Shown here: positions 16,569 through 24,546 of the stretch, in pieces | Numbering within the stretch: the stretch's first letter is position 1 | Layout: every line of letters starts with the position of its first letter | Assembly (NCBI GenBank): GCA_029259595.1 | Contig: JAJDEW010000168.1 | Coordinates: 21,921 to 85,920 of the forward strand | Reading direction: 5' to 3' | From: Planctomycetota bacterium | GTDB lineage: Bacteria > Planctomycetota > UBA1135 > GCA-002686595 | DNA: 64,000 nt | The notes under the pieces: model-generated | Databases searched by the model: none | Told to the model about the DNA's origin: nothing | What the model saw: the letters and a program-made list of their open reading frames with translations, nothing else | Translations under genes and position numbers: made by a program

Positions 16569-17654
16569 ATGAAGCTCTTCCGCGCGCTGCGCTTCGCGTC
16601 CCGCGGTCTACACCGCTCGGGCCCGCCCGTGCACCTGACCCTGTTCGTGACCGGGGCCTGCAACTTGCGTTGCCGGCATTGCTTCCATTGGCGCGAGGTC
16701 GCCGAAGGTGTGTCCGGTCCGAGCGCGGAGGAGGTGGGGCGGCTGGCAGACTCGGCCGCCCGGCTCGGGCCGCTCTTGTGGGTCAGCTTCGGAGGTGGCG
16801 AGCCCTTTCTGCGCAAGGACTTGCCCGAACTCGCGCGGTCCTTCGGACGCCACGGTCTCGCCCACCTGGCGATCCCGACGAACGGGCTCGTGGACCGCAT
16901 GGTCGACTCGGTGGAGCGCATCGCGACGGAGAACCCTGAGACCTACCTCTCCGTCGCCGTTTCGATCGATGGTCCACCGGACGTGCACGATGCCATCCGT
17001 GCCGTCGCGGGCGGGCACGCGCGCTCGTGTGCGGCCGTCCGTCGCCTTGCGCGCTCGAAGGAACGGCATCCGAACCTGGGCGTCGGTCTGATCTTCACCG
17101 TGACCCGCGAGAACCAGGACACGCTGGCGGACCACGTCGAGGAACTCGTCCGCGAGCTCGAGCCGGACAACGTGACGATCAACCTCGCGCGCGAGGACGC
17201 GCTCGACCGGAGCCTGCTCGAGGTCGACACCGATCGCTACCGCGAGGTCGTCGACCGCAAGCGACGCCTGCAGCGAGAAGGCCGCATCCCGTACTTCGAC
17301 TTTCCGCTCGCACGTGTCGCGACGGCGCGCGACGACCTCATGTACGAGCACGTCGAGAGCGTGGCCCGGGGTCGCGTGAAGCGGCACCTGCCGTGTACCG
17401 CCGGCCAGCTGTCGGCGGTCGTCTTCGAGAACGGCGACGTCCGCGCCTGCGAGGTGCTGCCCGATACGCTCGGGAACCTCAACGACACCGGCTGGGACCT
17501 TGCACCGATCTGGAAGAGCGCCGAGGCCGCGCGCTTGCGGGAGCGCATCGAGCAGACGCGTTGTTCGTGCACCTGGGAGTGCGCGCAGGCGGACAACGTG
17601 CTGTTTCAACCCAAGCTGTGGCCGAAGCTCGCGCGCAAGGCCGTCTCGCGATGA
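16569..17654 (+). CDS. Radical SAM protein with SPASM-like C-terminus
   Basis: A 361-residue radical SAM enzyme. The cluster motif CNLRCRHC gives C31, C35 and C38; GGGEPFLR is the SAM-binding strand, and VAVSIDGPPDVHDAIR and IPTNG segments follow. Five further cysteines, C276, C294, C332, C334 and C338, form a SPASM-like auxiliary cluster region, as in enzymes that modify peptides or sugars. It is coupled by ATGA to a GT2 glycosyltransferase and then to a GT-C enzyme, so a role in modifying a glycan or lipid-linked precursor is plausible. No small precursor peptide gene is evident nearby. Substrate unknown. Confidence 0.88.
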   Translation: MKLFRALRFASRGLHRSGPPVHLTLFVTGACNLRCRHCFHWREVAEGVSGPSAEEVGRLADSAARLGPLLWVSFGGGEPFLRKDLPELARSFGRHGLAHLAIPTNGLVDRMVDSVERIATENPETYLSVAVSIDGPPDVHDAIRAVAGGHARSCAAVRRLARSKERHPNLGVGLIFTVTRENQDTLADHVEELVRELEPDNVTINLAREDALDRSLLEVDTDRYREVVDRKRRLQREGRIPYFDFPLARVATARDDLMYEHVESVARGRVKRHLPCTAGQLSAVVFENGDVRACEVLPDTLGNLNDTGWDLAPIWKSAEAARLRERIEQTRCSCTWECAQADNVLFQPKLWPKLARKAVSR

Positions 17655-18736
17655 GCGCGCAGGCCCTGGCCCTCGGCGTCCTCGTTCCCTGCCACGACGA
17701 AGCGCGGGTCATCGAGCGTCGCCTCCAGAACCTCCTGGTCCACTGCGAATGGCCGCAGGGGGTCGGACATCGCCTGATCGTCGTCGACGACGCCTCCACC
17801 GACGGAACCGGCGAGCGTGTGCAGCGGGCCTTCGCCGCCTACGCGCGCGCGGACGTCCGCACCGAGCTCGTGACCCTTCCCCAACGTGGCGGCAAGAACG
17901 CGGCAGTCCGGCGCGGAATGGCGAGACTGGACGATGTCGAGCTCATCGTCCTCACCGACGCGGACGTCGTCTGTGATCCCGATGCCTTGCGTGCGCTCGA
18001 GCAGGCCTTTCGCGACGATCGTGGTCGGGGTGGAAGGCTCGGGTTGGCCTGTGGAGCGCAACGCTTCGTCCGCACCCTCGCCGACGACGGGACGGTCTCC
18101 GCCCCGCCCGGCCAAACGCTGGAGGACGCGAGCGAGGGCTACGATCGTTGGACCGCGCGCGTTCGGCGTCTCGAATCGCGCTTGGGCAAGCTCTTCAGCG
18201 TCCACGGTCAGCTCGTCGCCTGGCCGCGGGAGTCGGGGCTCGCGCCAAACGAACCGCTGGCGGCGGACGACATCGCCTTGGGACTCTCCGTCCGGGCCGC
18301 GGGGGGGCGGGTCGAGCTGGTCGCTGACGCGCGCTTCTTCGAGGAGAAGCCGCGCGCCGCGAACGCGGACGAGCAAGCACGCCGTCGTGCACGCGGCTAC
18401 TACCAGGTCGTGTTCGATCGAACCGGAGCCCCGCTCGGAGACGGAATCGCGGACCGCCTCCAATGGGCGCTGTACCGGACGTTGCCGGCGGTGTTTCCGG
18501 AGTTGTGCGCGCTCGTCCTCGTCATTGCGACCGCCCTCGCGTCCGTTCTGCTGCCGGGGCCCGTCGCCGTCTTGTTCGTTCTCGCGCTGCTGCTCGCGCT
18601 GGGCTCGCGACGCGCTCGCGCGTGGTTGCGATTGCTCGTCGTGATGCGGGTAGCCCGGCGCGAGGCGGCCTGGAGACGTCAGACGGATCGCTGGGACATG
18701 CCGCGCGTCCTCACCCCCGACCGTCGTCGCCCATGA
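17651..18736 (+). CDS. Family 2 glycosyltransferase, membrane-anchored
   Basis: A 361-residue GT2 enzyme. The nucleotide-sugar pocket is seen in GVLVPCHDEARVIERRL, IVVDDASTDGTGE and the DxD-type VLTDADVVCDP. A later PLAADDIALGLSVRAAGGRV matches the acceptor/base region (ED/DD motif). Near the end two hydrophobic helices (FPELCALVLVIATALASVLL and GPVAVLFVLALLLAL) anchor it in the membrane, as in processive or polyprenyl-phosphate glycosyltransferases. The start overlaps the radical SAM stop by ATGA, and its end overlaps the next gene likewise. Confidence 0.88.
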   Translation: MSAQALALGVLVPCHDEARVIERRLQNLLVHCEWPQGVGHRLIVVDDASTDGTGERVQRAFAAYARADVRTELVTLPQRGGKNAAVRRGMARLDDVELIVLTDADVVCDPDALRALEQAFRDDRGRGGRLGLACGAQRFVRTLADDGTVSAPPGQTLEDASEGYDRWTARVRRLESRLGKLFSVHGQLVAWPRESGLAPNEPLAADDIALGLSVRAAGGRVELVADARFFEEKPRAANADEQARRRARGYYQVVFDRTGAPLGDGIADRLQWALYRTLPAVFPELCALVLVIATALASVLLPGPVAVLFVLALLLALGSRRARAWLRLLVVMRVARREAAWRRQTDRWDMPRVLTPDRRRP

Positions 18737-20769
18737 GGAGCTCCGTGCCGCTCGCTCTCGAGCGCCAGCCTTGGTCGAAGCGCGAGCGCGGTTGGCTCGC
18801 CGTCGTGTTGATCGGAGCGTGGTTCCTGCGGATCCTCGTCGCCCTCGACTACGAGCACCACCATCCGCTGGCGCAGCGACCTGTGATCGACGAGGCCTCC
18901 TACGAGCGCCAGGCGGTCGAGATTGCCGGCGGCGATTGGATCGGCCACGAGGTCTTCTTCCAGGAGCCGCTCTACCCGTATGCCCTGGCGCTCGTCTACG
19001 CCTGCGCTGATCCGGAGGCGGCGAGCCGAGGGTTCGCGAGCCCCGCGCAGCGCACGGCCGCGCGCCACGCCCAGGCCTTCCTGGGAGCTTGCCTGGTCCT
19101 CTTCGTCGCGCTCACGACGCGGCGGCTCTTCGGCCCGCAGGCGGGCCTCGTGGCGGCGGTGGTCAGCGCTGGCTACGGACCACTCTTGATCTTCCCGAGC
19201 TACCTGCTCAAGCCGAACCTGTTCGTGCCGCTGATCGCGGCGCTCGTCTGGCTGCTGGTCCGAGCGGGGGAGGGCCGTTCCCGGAGCGCGCTCGTGTGGC
19301 TCGTCGTCGGAGTGTTGTGCGGCCTTGGAGCGCTCTTGCGCGGGAACCTGCTCGTGCTCTTGCCTGTGCTCGTTCCCTTGCCGTTCTGGATCGGAAATCA
19401 GGCGAACCGGCCCTCGAACGGGCTGCTCGGAGTCGGACTGCTCCTCGTAGGCATCGCCGGTGTCCTGGGCCCGGTCGCCTGGCGCAACTATGAGGTCGGC
19501 GGCGTCTTTGCGCTGACGACGAGTGGTGCGGGGACAAACCTCTACGGTGGCAACAACGTCGAGAACCCCTACGGGCGTGCGACGGAGTTCTCATGGGTAC
19601 GTGGCATCCCAGAGCACGAATTCGGTGACTGGAAGCGCGAGGCCGAGCGTCGCGTCGAGCGAGAGCTCGATCCCGTCGAGGTCAGCGACTTCTGGGTCGG
19701 GGAGACGCTGCGCTCGGTGCGCGAGCGACCGCTCGTCCACCTCGGCATCCTCTGGAACAAGTTGCGACTGACGCTCGGACGCTACGAGATTCCGGACAAC
19801 CACCACCTCGGGTGGGATGCGGACCATCTGCGCACGATGCGGATTCCCTGGCCCGGATTCGGGTTGATCGGATGGCTCGGACTCGCGGGCATGCTGGCCT
19901 TCCTCCAGTCGGGCAGGGTGCGGGACGAGGACGGCCTGCGCGACCCGGCCGGGGCCGGCTTCGTGCTCCTGTTCTTCGTGCTCTACACGGGGACGATCGT
20001 GCTGACCGTGACCAGCATGCGTGTGCGTCTCGGGCTGGTTCCGCTCCTGATGCCGTTCGCGGCCTGGTTCGTCGTGCGCGTCGCAGCGGGTATTTCGGGA
20101 GGCAGCGGGAAGCTCCGGGGAGAGCGGGCCCGTCTGGGGCGTCTCGTCTTGCCAGCTGCGCTCGCCGCTCTGCCGGTCTTCGTTCCGGTGCTCTCCTCGG
20201 CCGATCGGGAGGCGGACCTGGCCAAGCGTGACTACAACCGCGCGGTGTACCTCTTGGAGGACGAAGGCCGCGTCGACGAAGCGCTCGCGATCGCCCTGCG
20301 CCTCGATGAGGCGTATCCCCAGAGCCCGCGGGTGCTGGTGCTCTTGGCTCAGGTGCGCTACGCCGAGGGCAAGGCCCTGCTCGCCGATGGAGGCACGCTG
20401 AGCGAGGCCTCCTTGATCTGGGACGAGGCCTTGAAGACCCTGCGGGACGTCGTGGAAGACGAGTCGACGACGCCTCGAGACCTCTTTGCCGCCCGCGCTT
20501 TGGCCGGATACATCCAGCTGGAGACGGGTCACTGGGACTCCGCCGTTCGCCACTTCGCCGAAGCCTTCGAGTTCGATCCGAGCGACCGCAACCTGCGCTT
20601 GGGCTATGCGAACGCCCTGTACGAAAGCGCCCTGTCACGCTCGCCCGACGACGAGACCCGGGCCCGGCTCCTGCTCTGTGAAGAGCTCCTGGCGGGACTC
20701 ACGGATGAGCAGACGAGCGCGGAACTGGATCGGCTCCTGGTCCAGGTGACCGACGAGATCGTCCGTTAG
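18733..20769 (+). CDS. GT-C type membrane glycosyltransferase with C-terminal TPR region
   Basis: A 678-residue protein: about ten membrane helices (residues 20-480) then a soluble helical tail with TPR-like repeats. The first extracytoplasmic loop holds RPVIDEASYERQAVEIAGG, matching the acidic catalytic loop of ArnT/PMT-like GT39/GT83 enzymes, which use polyprenyl-phosphate sugars on the periplasmic face. Later loops contain NNVENPYGRA and RPLVHLGILWNKLRLT. The tail (about 495-678) includes YNRAVYLLEDEGRVDEALAIA and GHWDSAVRHFAEAFEFDPS. It is the third gene of a coupled radical SAM, GT2, GT-C unit, suggesting synthesis of a lipid-linked sugar and its periplasmic transfer. Confidence 0.8.
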   Translation: MRSSVPLALERQPWSKRERGWLAVVLIGAWFLRILVALDYEHHHPLAQRPVIDEASYERQAVEIAGGDWIGHEVFFQEPLYPYALALVYACADPEAASRGFASPAQRTAARHAQAFLGACLVLFVALTTRRLFGPQAGLVAAVVSAGYGPLLIFPSYLLKPNLFVPLIAALVWLLVRAGEGRSRSALVWLVVGVLCGLGALLRGNLLVLLPVLVPLPFWIGNQANRPSNGLLGVGLLLVGIAGVLGPVAWRNYEVGGVFALTTSGAGTNLYGGNNVENPYGRATEFSWVRGIPEHEFGDWKREAERRVERELDPVEVSDFWVGETLRSVRERPLVHLGILWNKLRLTLGRYEIPDNHHLGWDADHLRTMRIPWPGFGLIGWLGLAGMLAFLQSGRVRDEDGLRDPAGAGFVLLFFVLYTGTIVLTVTSMRVRLGLVPLLMPFAAWFVVRVAAGISGGSGKLRGERARLGRLVLPAALAALPVFVPVLSSADREADLAKRDYNRAVYLLEDEGRVDEALAIALRLDEAYPQSPRVLVLLAQVRYAEGKALLADGGTLSEASLIWDEALKTLRDVVEDESTTPRDLFAARALAGYIQLETGHWDSAVRHFAEAFEFDPSDRNLRLGYANALYESALSRSPDDETRARLLLCEELLAGLTDEQTSAELDRLLVQVTDEIVR

Positions 20770-20983
20770 AAAGTCGGGTTCGGACCGTGATCACGGGCCG
20801 CTTCGCGAGTCAGGTGCGATCGACGAGCCGCCACCGCCGGGCCGGGGCGAGCGGAATCCGGACTGGGCTGGAGATCTCGTTTCCGTCAGGCCGATAGGCC
20901 GTGGATCGAGCTTCCCCCTCCTCTCGTGCAGCCGCGCGGCTCGCGATGGGATCCGAATTCCTTGCACGACCCCACGCCGACCC

Positions 20984-22090
20984 ATGACGACTCCCTCCGA
21001 TCCGCAAGCTCTCAAGCGCCAACTCGCCCGCTGTCAGAAGACGTGTGAGGAGGCTATCGGCACGATCGACAACCTCTCCGAGCGGCGCAGCACTTTCCTG
21101 ATGCGCAACCTGGACGACGCCTTGAATCAGCTCGAGCTGATCCTGCGCGTACTCAGCGATCGCGAGCCCGATCGTTCGAGCCAAGAGGCGAAGAGTTTCC
21201 TGCGTCGCATCACGATCGGACTCTCGAAGCGGGAACGGGACGAGGAAGAGACGGACGACGGAGAACTGCCCGCGCTCGACCTGTCGCAGCAGGGGTTGGA
21301 AGGCAACACGTGGACGATCCCGATCTCGGAGCTGATCGGTTTCTTGGCCTTCGGTCGCAAGACGGGCGTTCTGTGGGTGGACAGCCCCGAGGAGAACTAT
21401 CTGATCGGTTTGCACGAGGGCAACCTCATGCACGCGACCAGCGATCGGACGCCCGAAGGCATGCGCCTGGGCGAGATCCTGGTCGGGCTCGGCTACCTCA
21501 CCCGTCGTCAACTCGAGCGCTTCCTGTCGACCCTCGATGGCGACGCGGATCACGCCGGTGAGGCGCTGCTCGAGAGCGGCCTGATCAGCAACGAAGAGCT
21601 CCAGGAGGCGTTGAGCCAGCAGGTCCAGCAGCTCTTCCATCGCCTGGTCCAGACGAAGAACGCTGTGTTCCACTTCCGCGAGGGGATGCAGGTCATGCTC
21701 GCCTATCAGGTCGAGCTGAACACGACACAACTGCTCCTGGAGACCGCTCGAGTGCAAGACGAGCGCGAAGCGCACGAAGCGCAGCCCCAATCACAGGAGT
21801 GGGACTCCTGGAATCACGACGTGCTTTCCGAGCTCTCCAAGCTGGCGGACGTCTTGCCGAAGGAAGAGGTCGAGACTTCGGCGAAGGTGGACGCAACGAC
21901 GTCGAAGCCCGGTACGGACGCGAAGGCCCAGCCGGAGCCGGCCCTGCCGAACTCGAAGGCCTCCGAGGCTTCCGAGGCCTCCGGGGCAAAGGACGAGAAG
22001 CCGGCATCCGTGCTCGAATCCGACAGCAAGTCCGGCGACGCCGAGCACTCGAAGGGCAAGTCCGAGCCGCACAAGGGCAAGGGCAAGTAG
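20984..22090 (+). CDS. DUF4388 (PATAN-like) domain protein
   Basis: A 368-residue cytoplasmic protein. An N-terminal helical part (about 1-85) precedes a DUF4388 domain from about residue 108 (WTIPISELIGFLAFGRKTGV, then LWVDSPEENYLIGLHEGNLM), followed by MRLGEILVGLGYLTRRQLE and GLISNEELQEALSQQVQQL helices, typical of proteins in two-component and gliding/type IV pilus regulation. The last 90 residues are a low-complexity Lys/Glu/Ser/Ala tail ending in KGKGK, likely disordered. Upstream lies 214 bases with no recognisable gene. The exact role is unknown. Confidence 0.75.
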   Translation: MTTPSDPQALKRQLARCQKTCEEAIGTIDNLSERRSTFLMRNLDDALNQLELILRVLSDREPDRSSQEAKSFLRRITIGLSKRERDEEETDDGELPALDLSQQGLEGNTWTIPISELIGFLAFGRKTGVLWVDSPEENYLIGLHEGNLMHATSDRTPEGMRLGEILVGLGYLTRRQLERFLSTLDGDADHAGEALLESGLISNEELQEALSQQVQQLFHRLVQTKNAVFHFREGMQVMLAYQVELNTTQLLLETARVQDEREAHEAQPQSQEWDSWNHDVLSELSKLADVLPKEEVETSAKVDATTSKPGTDAKAQPEPALPNSKASEASEASGAKDEKPASVLESDSKSGDAEHSKGKSEPHKGKGK

Positions 22091-22102
22091 GAGCGGCGCG
22101 GC

Positions 22103-23965
22103 TCAGTCGGAGAACGGACGGATCCACTCCAAGGCGAGGATCAGCATCTCGTCCCAGATCTGCGGCCCGTCCCTGACCACGCGACCCGGGTAGAGGTTTT
22201 CGGGGTTGTCCGAGCGGTTGTCGAAGGTCGCGGTCACGAAGAGCTTCGAGCCGGCGGGCGCGAACGGCTTGTCCCGGAAGACGTAGCTGAACTGCCAGTC
22301 CGGATCCCAGGCGGGGATCTCGAGCAGGCGTTCGGGACTCTCCCCCGGTCGTTGCAGGTCGACCGCGAACGTGTCTCCGATGAGGTGCATGTGCGGCGTC
22401 AACGAGCGCAGCAGCGAGTCGAAGGGCAGCACCTGCTCGATCGTCCAGGCCTCTCCGTAGGTCTCGGGGGCGATGACGAAGTCGCGGTTGCGCAGCAGAC
22501 GACTCTCGGCCACGAAGCGCGGAGGCGCCTCCGCGAGAACCAGTCCGAGTCGCGTGAGATCGGGCGTCGCCACGCCGTTCGGCGTGTAGTGCATCTCGAA
22601 GCGGATCCGAGAGCCCTTCGGCAGGAAGCGTGCTACACCTTCTTCGAAGATGCGGGGCCCCTTGCCGGGCAGGTAGCCGATCAAGAATTCCCAGCCCTCG
22701 CGTTGCTTCTTCCAGGGAGCCAGCGTGTCGAGGATCCGCCGGCCCGGATCGAGCGCCTCGGGTGGCGGCTGGAACATGATCGTCGCGTGGTGCACGACCT
22801 GCGGAGCACCGGGCAGCACTTGCAGTCGCTCGACCCACAAGTCGCGCGGGACGACGACGTCCGAGATGACGCGGGTCAGGTCGACGATGCCCTCGGCCGG
22901 GACCTCGAAGGGCTCGGGAAAGGGAAACACGACGTCGGGGTGGCCGATCTGCCAGTTGTCCTCGTAGGCGCGCGCCAGCGGAGCGTCTGCTGGGTCGCCT
23001 TCGGGCGCTCCGGCCTCGATCCACGCCAGCAACGTGTCCCGGTCGGCCTCCGACAAGCTGCGGTCGTTCTCCCACGCACCGACGTGCGGATCGGCGAACC
23101 AAGGCGGCATCAGTCGCTCGCGGACCACGAAGCGGACCATGCCGCGTCGGCCGCGGGCCTCCTCGTAGGAGGCGAGCGAGAAGGGGCCGGCGCCGCCCGC
23201 GCGGTGGCATTCGACGCAGTTGCCCTGGAGGATGCGCGCGACCTGGTCGTGGTAGGTGATCGGAGCGGGGGGTGCCGCGCTCTCGGGCTCCTCGTCGAAG
23301 GCCAGGAAGCAGCCCGGGGCGGACGTGGCGGGAAAGGGGACCTCTTCGCCGGCCAGCAGCGCCTCGGCCGCGCCCACGAGATAGCGGCGCCGGGGTTCGC
23401 CCTGCGAGACGCCCCGTCCGTACTGGTCGTCGATCGCTCCGCGATAGCGCAGCGTGCGCGCGGAGTCGATCAGGAAGACCTCCGTCGTCGTCTTCGGGTG
23501 CAGCGCGCGCGCGAAAGCGAGCTCGCGGTCGGCGACATAGCGCCCTTGGAACCCGAACAGCTCGACCTCGGAGCGCATCTCTTCGAGCGTGTTGTGCTCG
23601 GAAGGGTTGATGTAGAGAAAGGGGATCCCCTGGGCCGAAAGCAGCGCGTCGAGCCGGGCCGTCTCCGGGCCATAGCGCTTGGAGACCGGGCAACCGACGT
23701 CGCGCACGACCAGGACGAGTCCCTTGCCGCCACCGAAGTCGGACAGGCGGCCCAGCTGGCCGGCGAGGTCGATGAAGGCCAGGTCCGCGAGGCGTTTGCC
23801 GATGCCCGCGTCGCGCGGATCGACGAGCTTGGTGCGCTCCTTCAGGACGCTCGCGAGCTGCTCGGCCTCGGACGTCCGGGGCTGCACGGCGTCCGGAGCG
23901 TCTGCACATGCCGCGAGCAGGGTCGCGGCCAGGAGGAAGGGAAGGAGGGCGTGCGTGCGGTTCAT
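22103..23965 (-). CDS. Lipoprotein with thioredoxin-like, cytochrome c and copper monooxygenase-like domains
   Basis: A 620-residue multi-domain lipoprotein. The lipobox LLAAC places the lipidated Cys at 20. Residues 50-210 are peroxiredoxin/thioredoxin-like (VLVVRDVGCPVSKRYG has one Cys in the CPxS position). A single haem c site, CVECH (250-254), follows. The C-terminal half resembles type II copper ascorbate-dependent monooxygenases (PHM/DBM), with candidate copper ligands H392-H393 (VVHHATIMF), H459 (FEMHYTPNG) and H525/H527 (TPHMHLIGDTF). Such three-part proteins are a planctomycete speciality of unknown substrate. It probably acts outside the cytoplasmic membrane. It converges closely on the DUF4388 gene. 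Confidence 0.85.
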   Translation of the reverse strand: MNRTHALLPFLLAATLLAACADAPDAVQPRTSEAEQLASVLKERTKLVDPRDAGIGKRLADLAFIDLAGQLGRLSDFGGGKGLVLVVRDVGCPVSKRYGPETARLDALLSAQGIPFLYINPSEHNTLEEMRSEVELFGFQGRYVADRELAFARALHPKTTTEVFLIDSARTLRYRGAIDDQYGRGVSQGEPRRRYLVGAAEALLAGEEVPFPATSAPGCFLAFDEEPESAAPPAPITYHDQVARILQGNCVECHRAGGAGPFSLASYEEARGRRGMVRFVVRERLMPPWFADPHVGAWENDRSLSEADRDTLLAWIEAGAPEGDPADAPLARAYEDNWQIGHPDVVFPFPEPFEVPAEGIVDLTRVISDVVVPRDLWVERLQVLPGAPQVVHHATIMFQPPPEALDPGRRILDTLAPWKKQREGWEFLIGYLPGKGPRIFEEGVARFLPKGSRIRFEMHYTPNGVATPDLTRLGLVLAEAPPRFVAESRLLRNRDFVIAPETYGEAWTIEQVLPFDSLLRSLTPHMHLIGDTFAVDLQRPGESPERLLEIPAWDPDWQFSYVFRDKPFAPAGSKLFVTATFDNRSDNPENLYPGRVVRDGPQIWDEMLILALEWIRPFSD

Positions 23966-24120
23966 CGGGTCGAAGGGAGGCGCGGCGAGACCTCCACGAA
24001 GACCATAGCACGCGATCGGGGGCGGGGTCGGGATTCCGGCTCGCGCCCCCGGGATGACTCCGACGTTCGGAAAAGATTGCGTGAACCCCGTGACCTCGAC
24101 GCTCGATATCGTGAAGTGTG

Positions 24121-24510
24121 ATGACCACCGTGGCCGAACCCGAACCGTCGACCGAACACTCCCCGCGCACCGAAGCTCGAGCGCGTGACACCGTCTCCGC
24201 GCGCCCGCCTTCGCTCGCGTGGACGCTGCTCTTCGGCAGTCTGACCGCCAGTGCGGGTCACGGCCTGTTTCTCGCCTTCGCGATCACCGACGGCTTCCGC
24301 GGTTGGCCCTCGCTCCACGACCTGGGCAACGGGCTCGCCCCGTTGACGCTCTGGTTTCTGGTGTCGATCCCCGGCGCGCTCGCGCTCGTCTTGCTCCGGC
24401 GGCGCGTGAGCGCTTGGTCCGCCGGTCGGTTGCGCCTGGCCGCTGCCGTCACGACCTCGCTGACGATCGTCGTCTTCGCAGCCTACTTCGGCGTGCTGGC
24501 TCGTTCCTGA
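24121..24510 (+). CDS. Small hydrophobic membrane protein
   Basis: A 129-residue protein with a polar N-terminal 30 residues and about three membrane helices (WTLLFGSLTASAGHGLFLAF, LTLWFLVSIPGALALVLL and LAAAVTTSLTIVVFAAYFG). No family is recognised. ATG 24121 is used; a GTG three bases earlier is equally possible. No Shine-Dalgarno is visible, but an AT-rich CGATATCG lies just upstream, so the transcript may start very close to the codon. It is divergent from the cytochrome/monooxygenase lipoprotein and converges on the sulfatase-like gene. Confidence 0.6.
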   Translation: MTTVAEPEPSTEHSPRTEARARDTVSARPPSLAWTLLFGSLTASAGHGLFLAFAITDGFRGWPSLHDLGNGLAPLTLWFLVSIPGALALVLLRRRVSAWSAGRLRLAAAVTTSLTIVVFAAYFGVLARS

Positions 24511-24546
24511 AGCGGGCTGCACGTCGCGCGAGCGCGGCCCGCTGCC

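Noticed and set aside
14054..16921. A 955-codon minus-strand frame opposite the FG-GAP gene
   Set aside because: It mirrors the Asp-rich calcium loops as Val-rich sequence and runs into flanking genes. Signal peptide, repeats and terminator all support the plus-strand gene.
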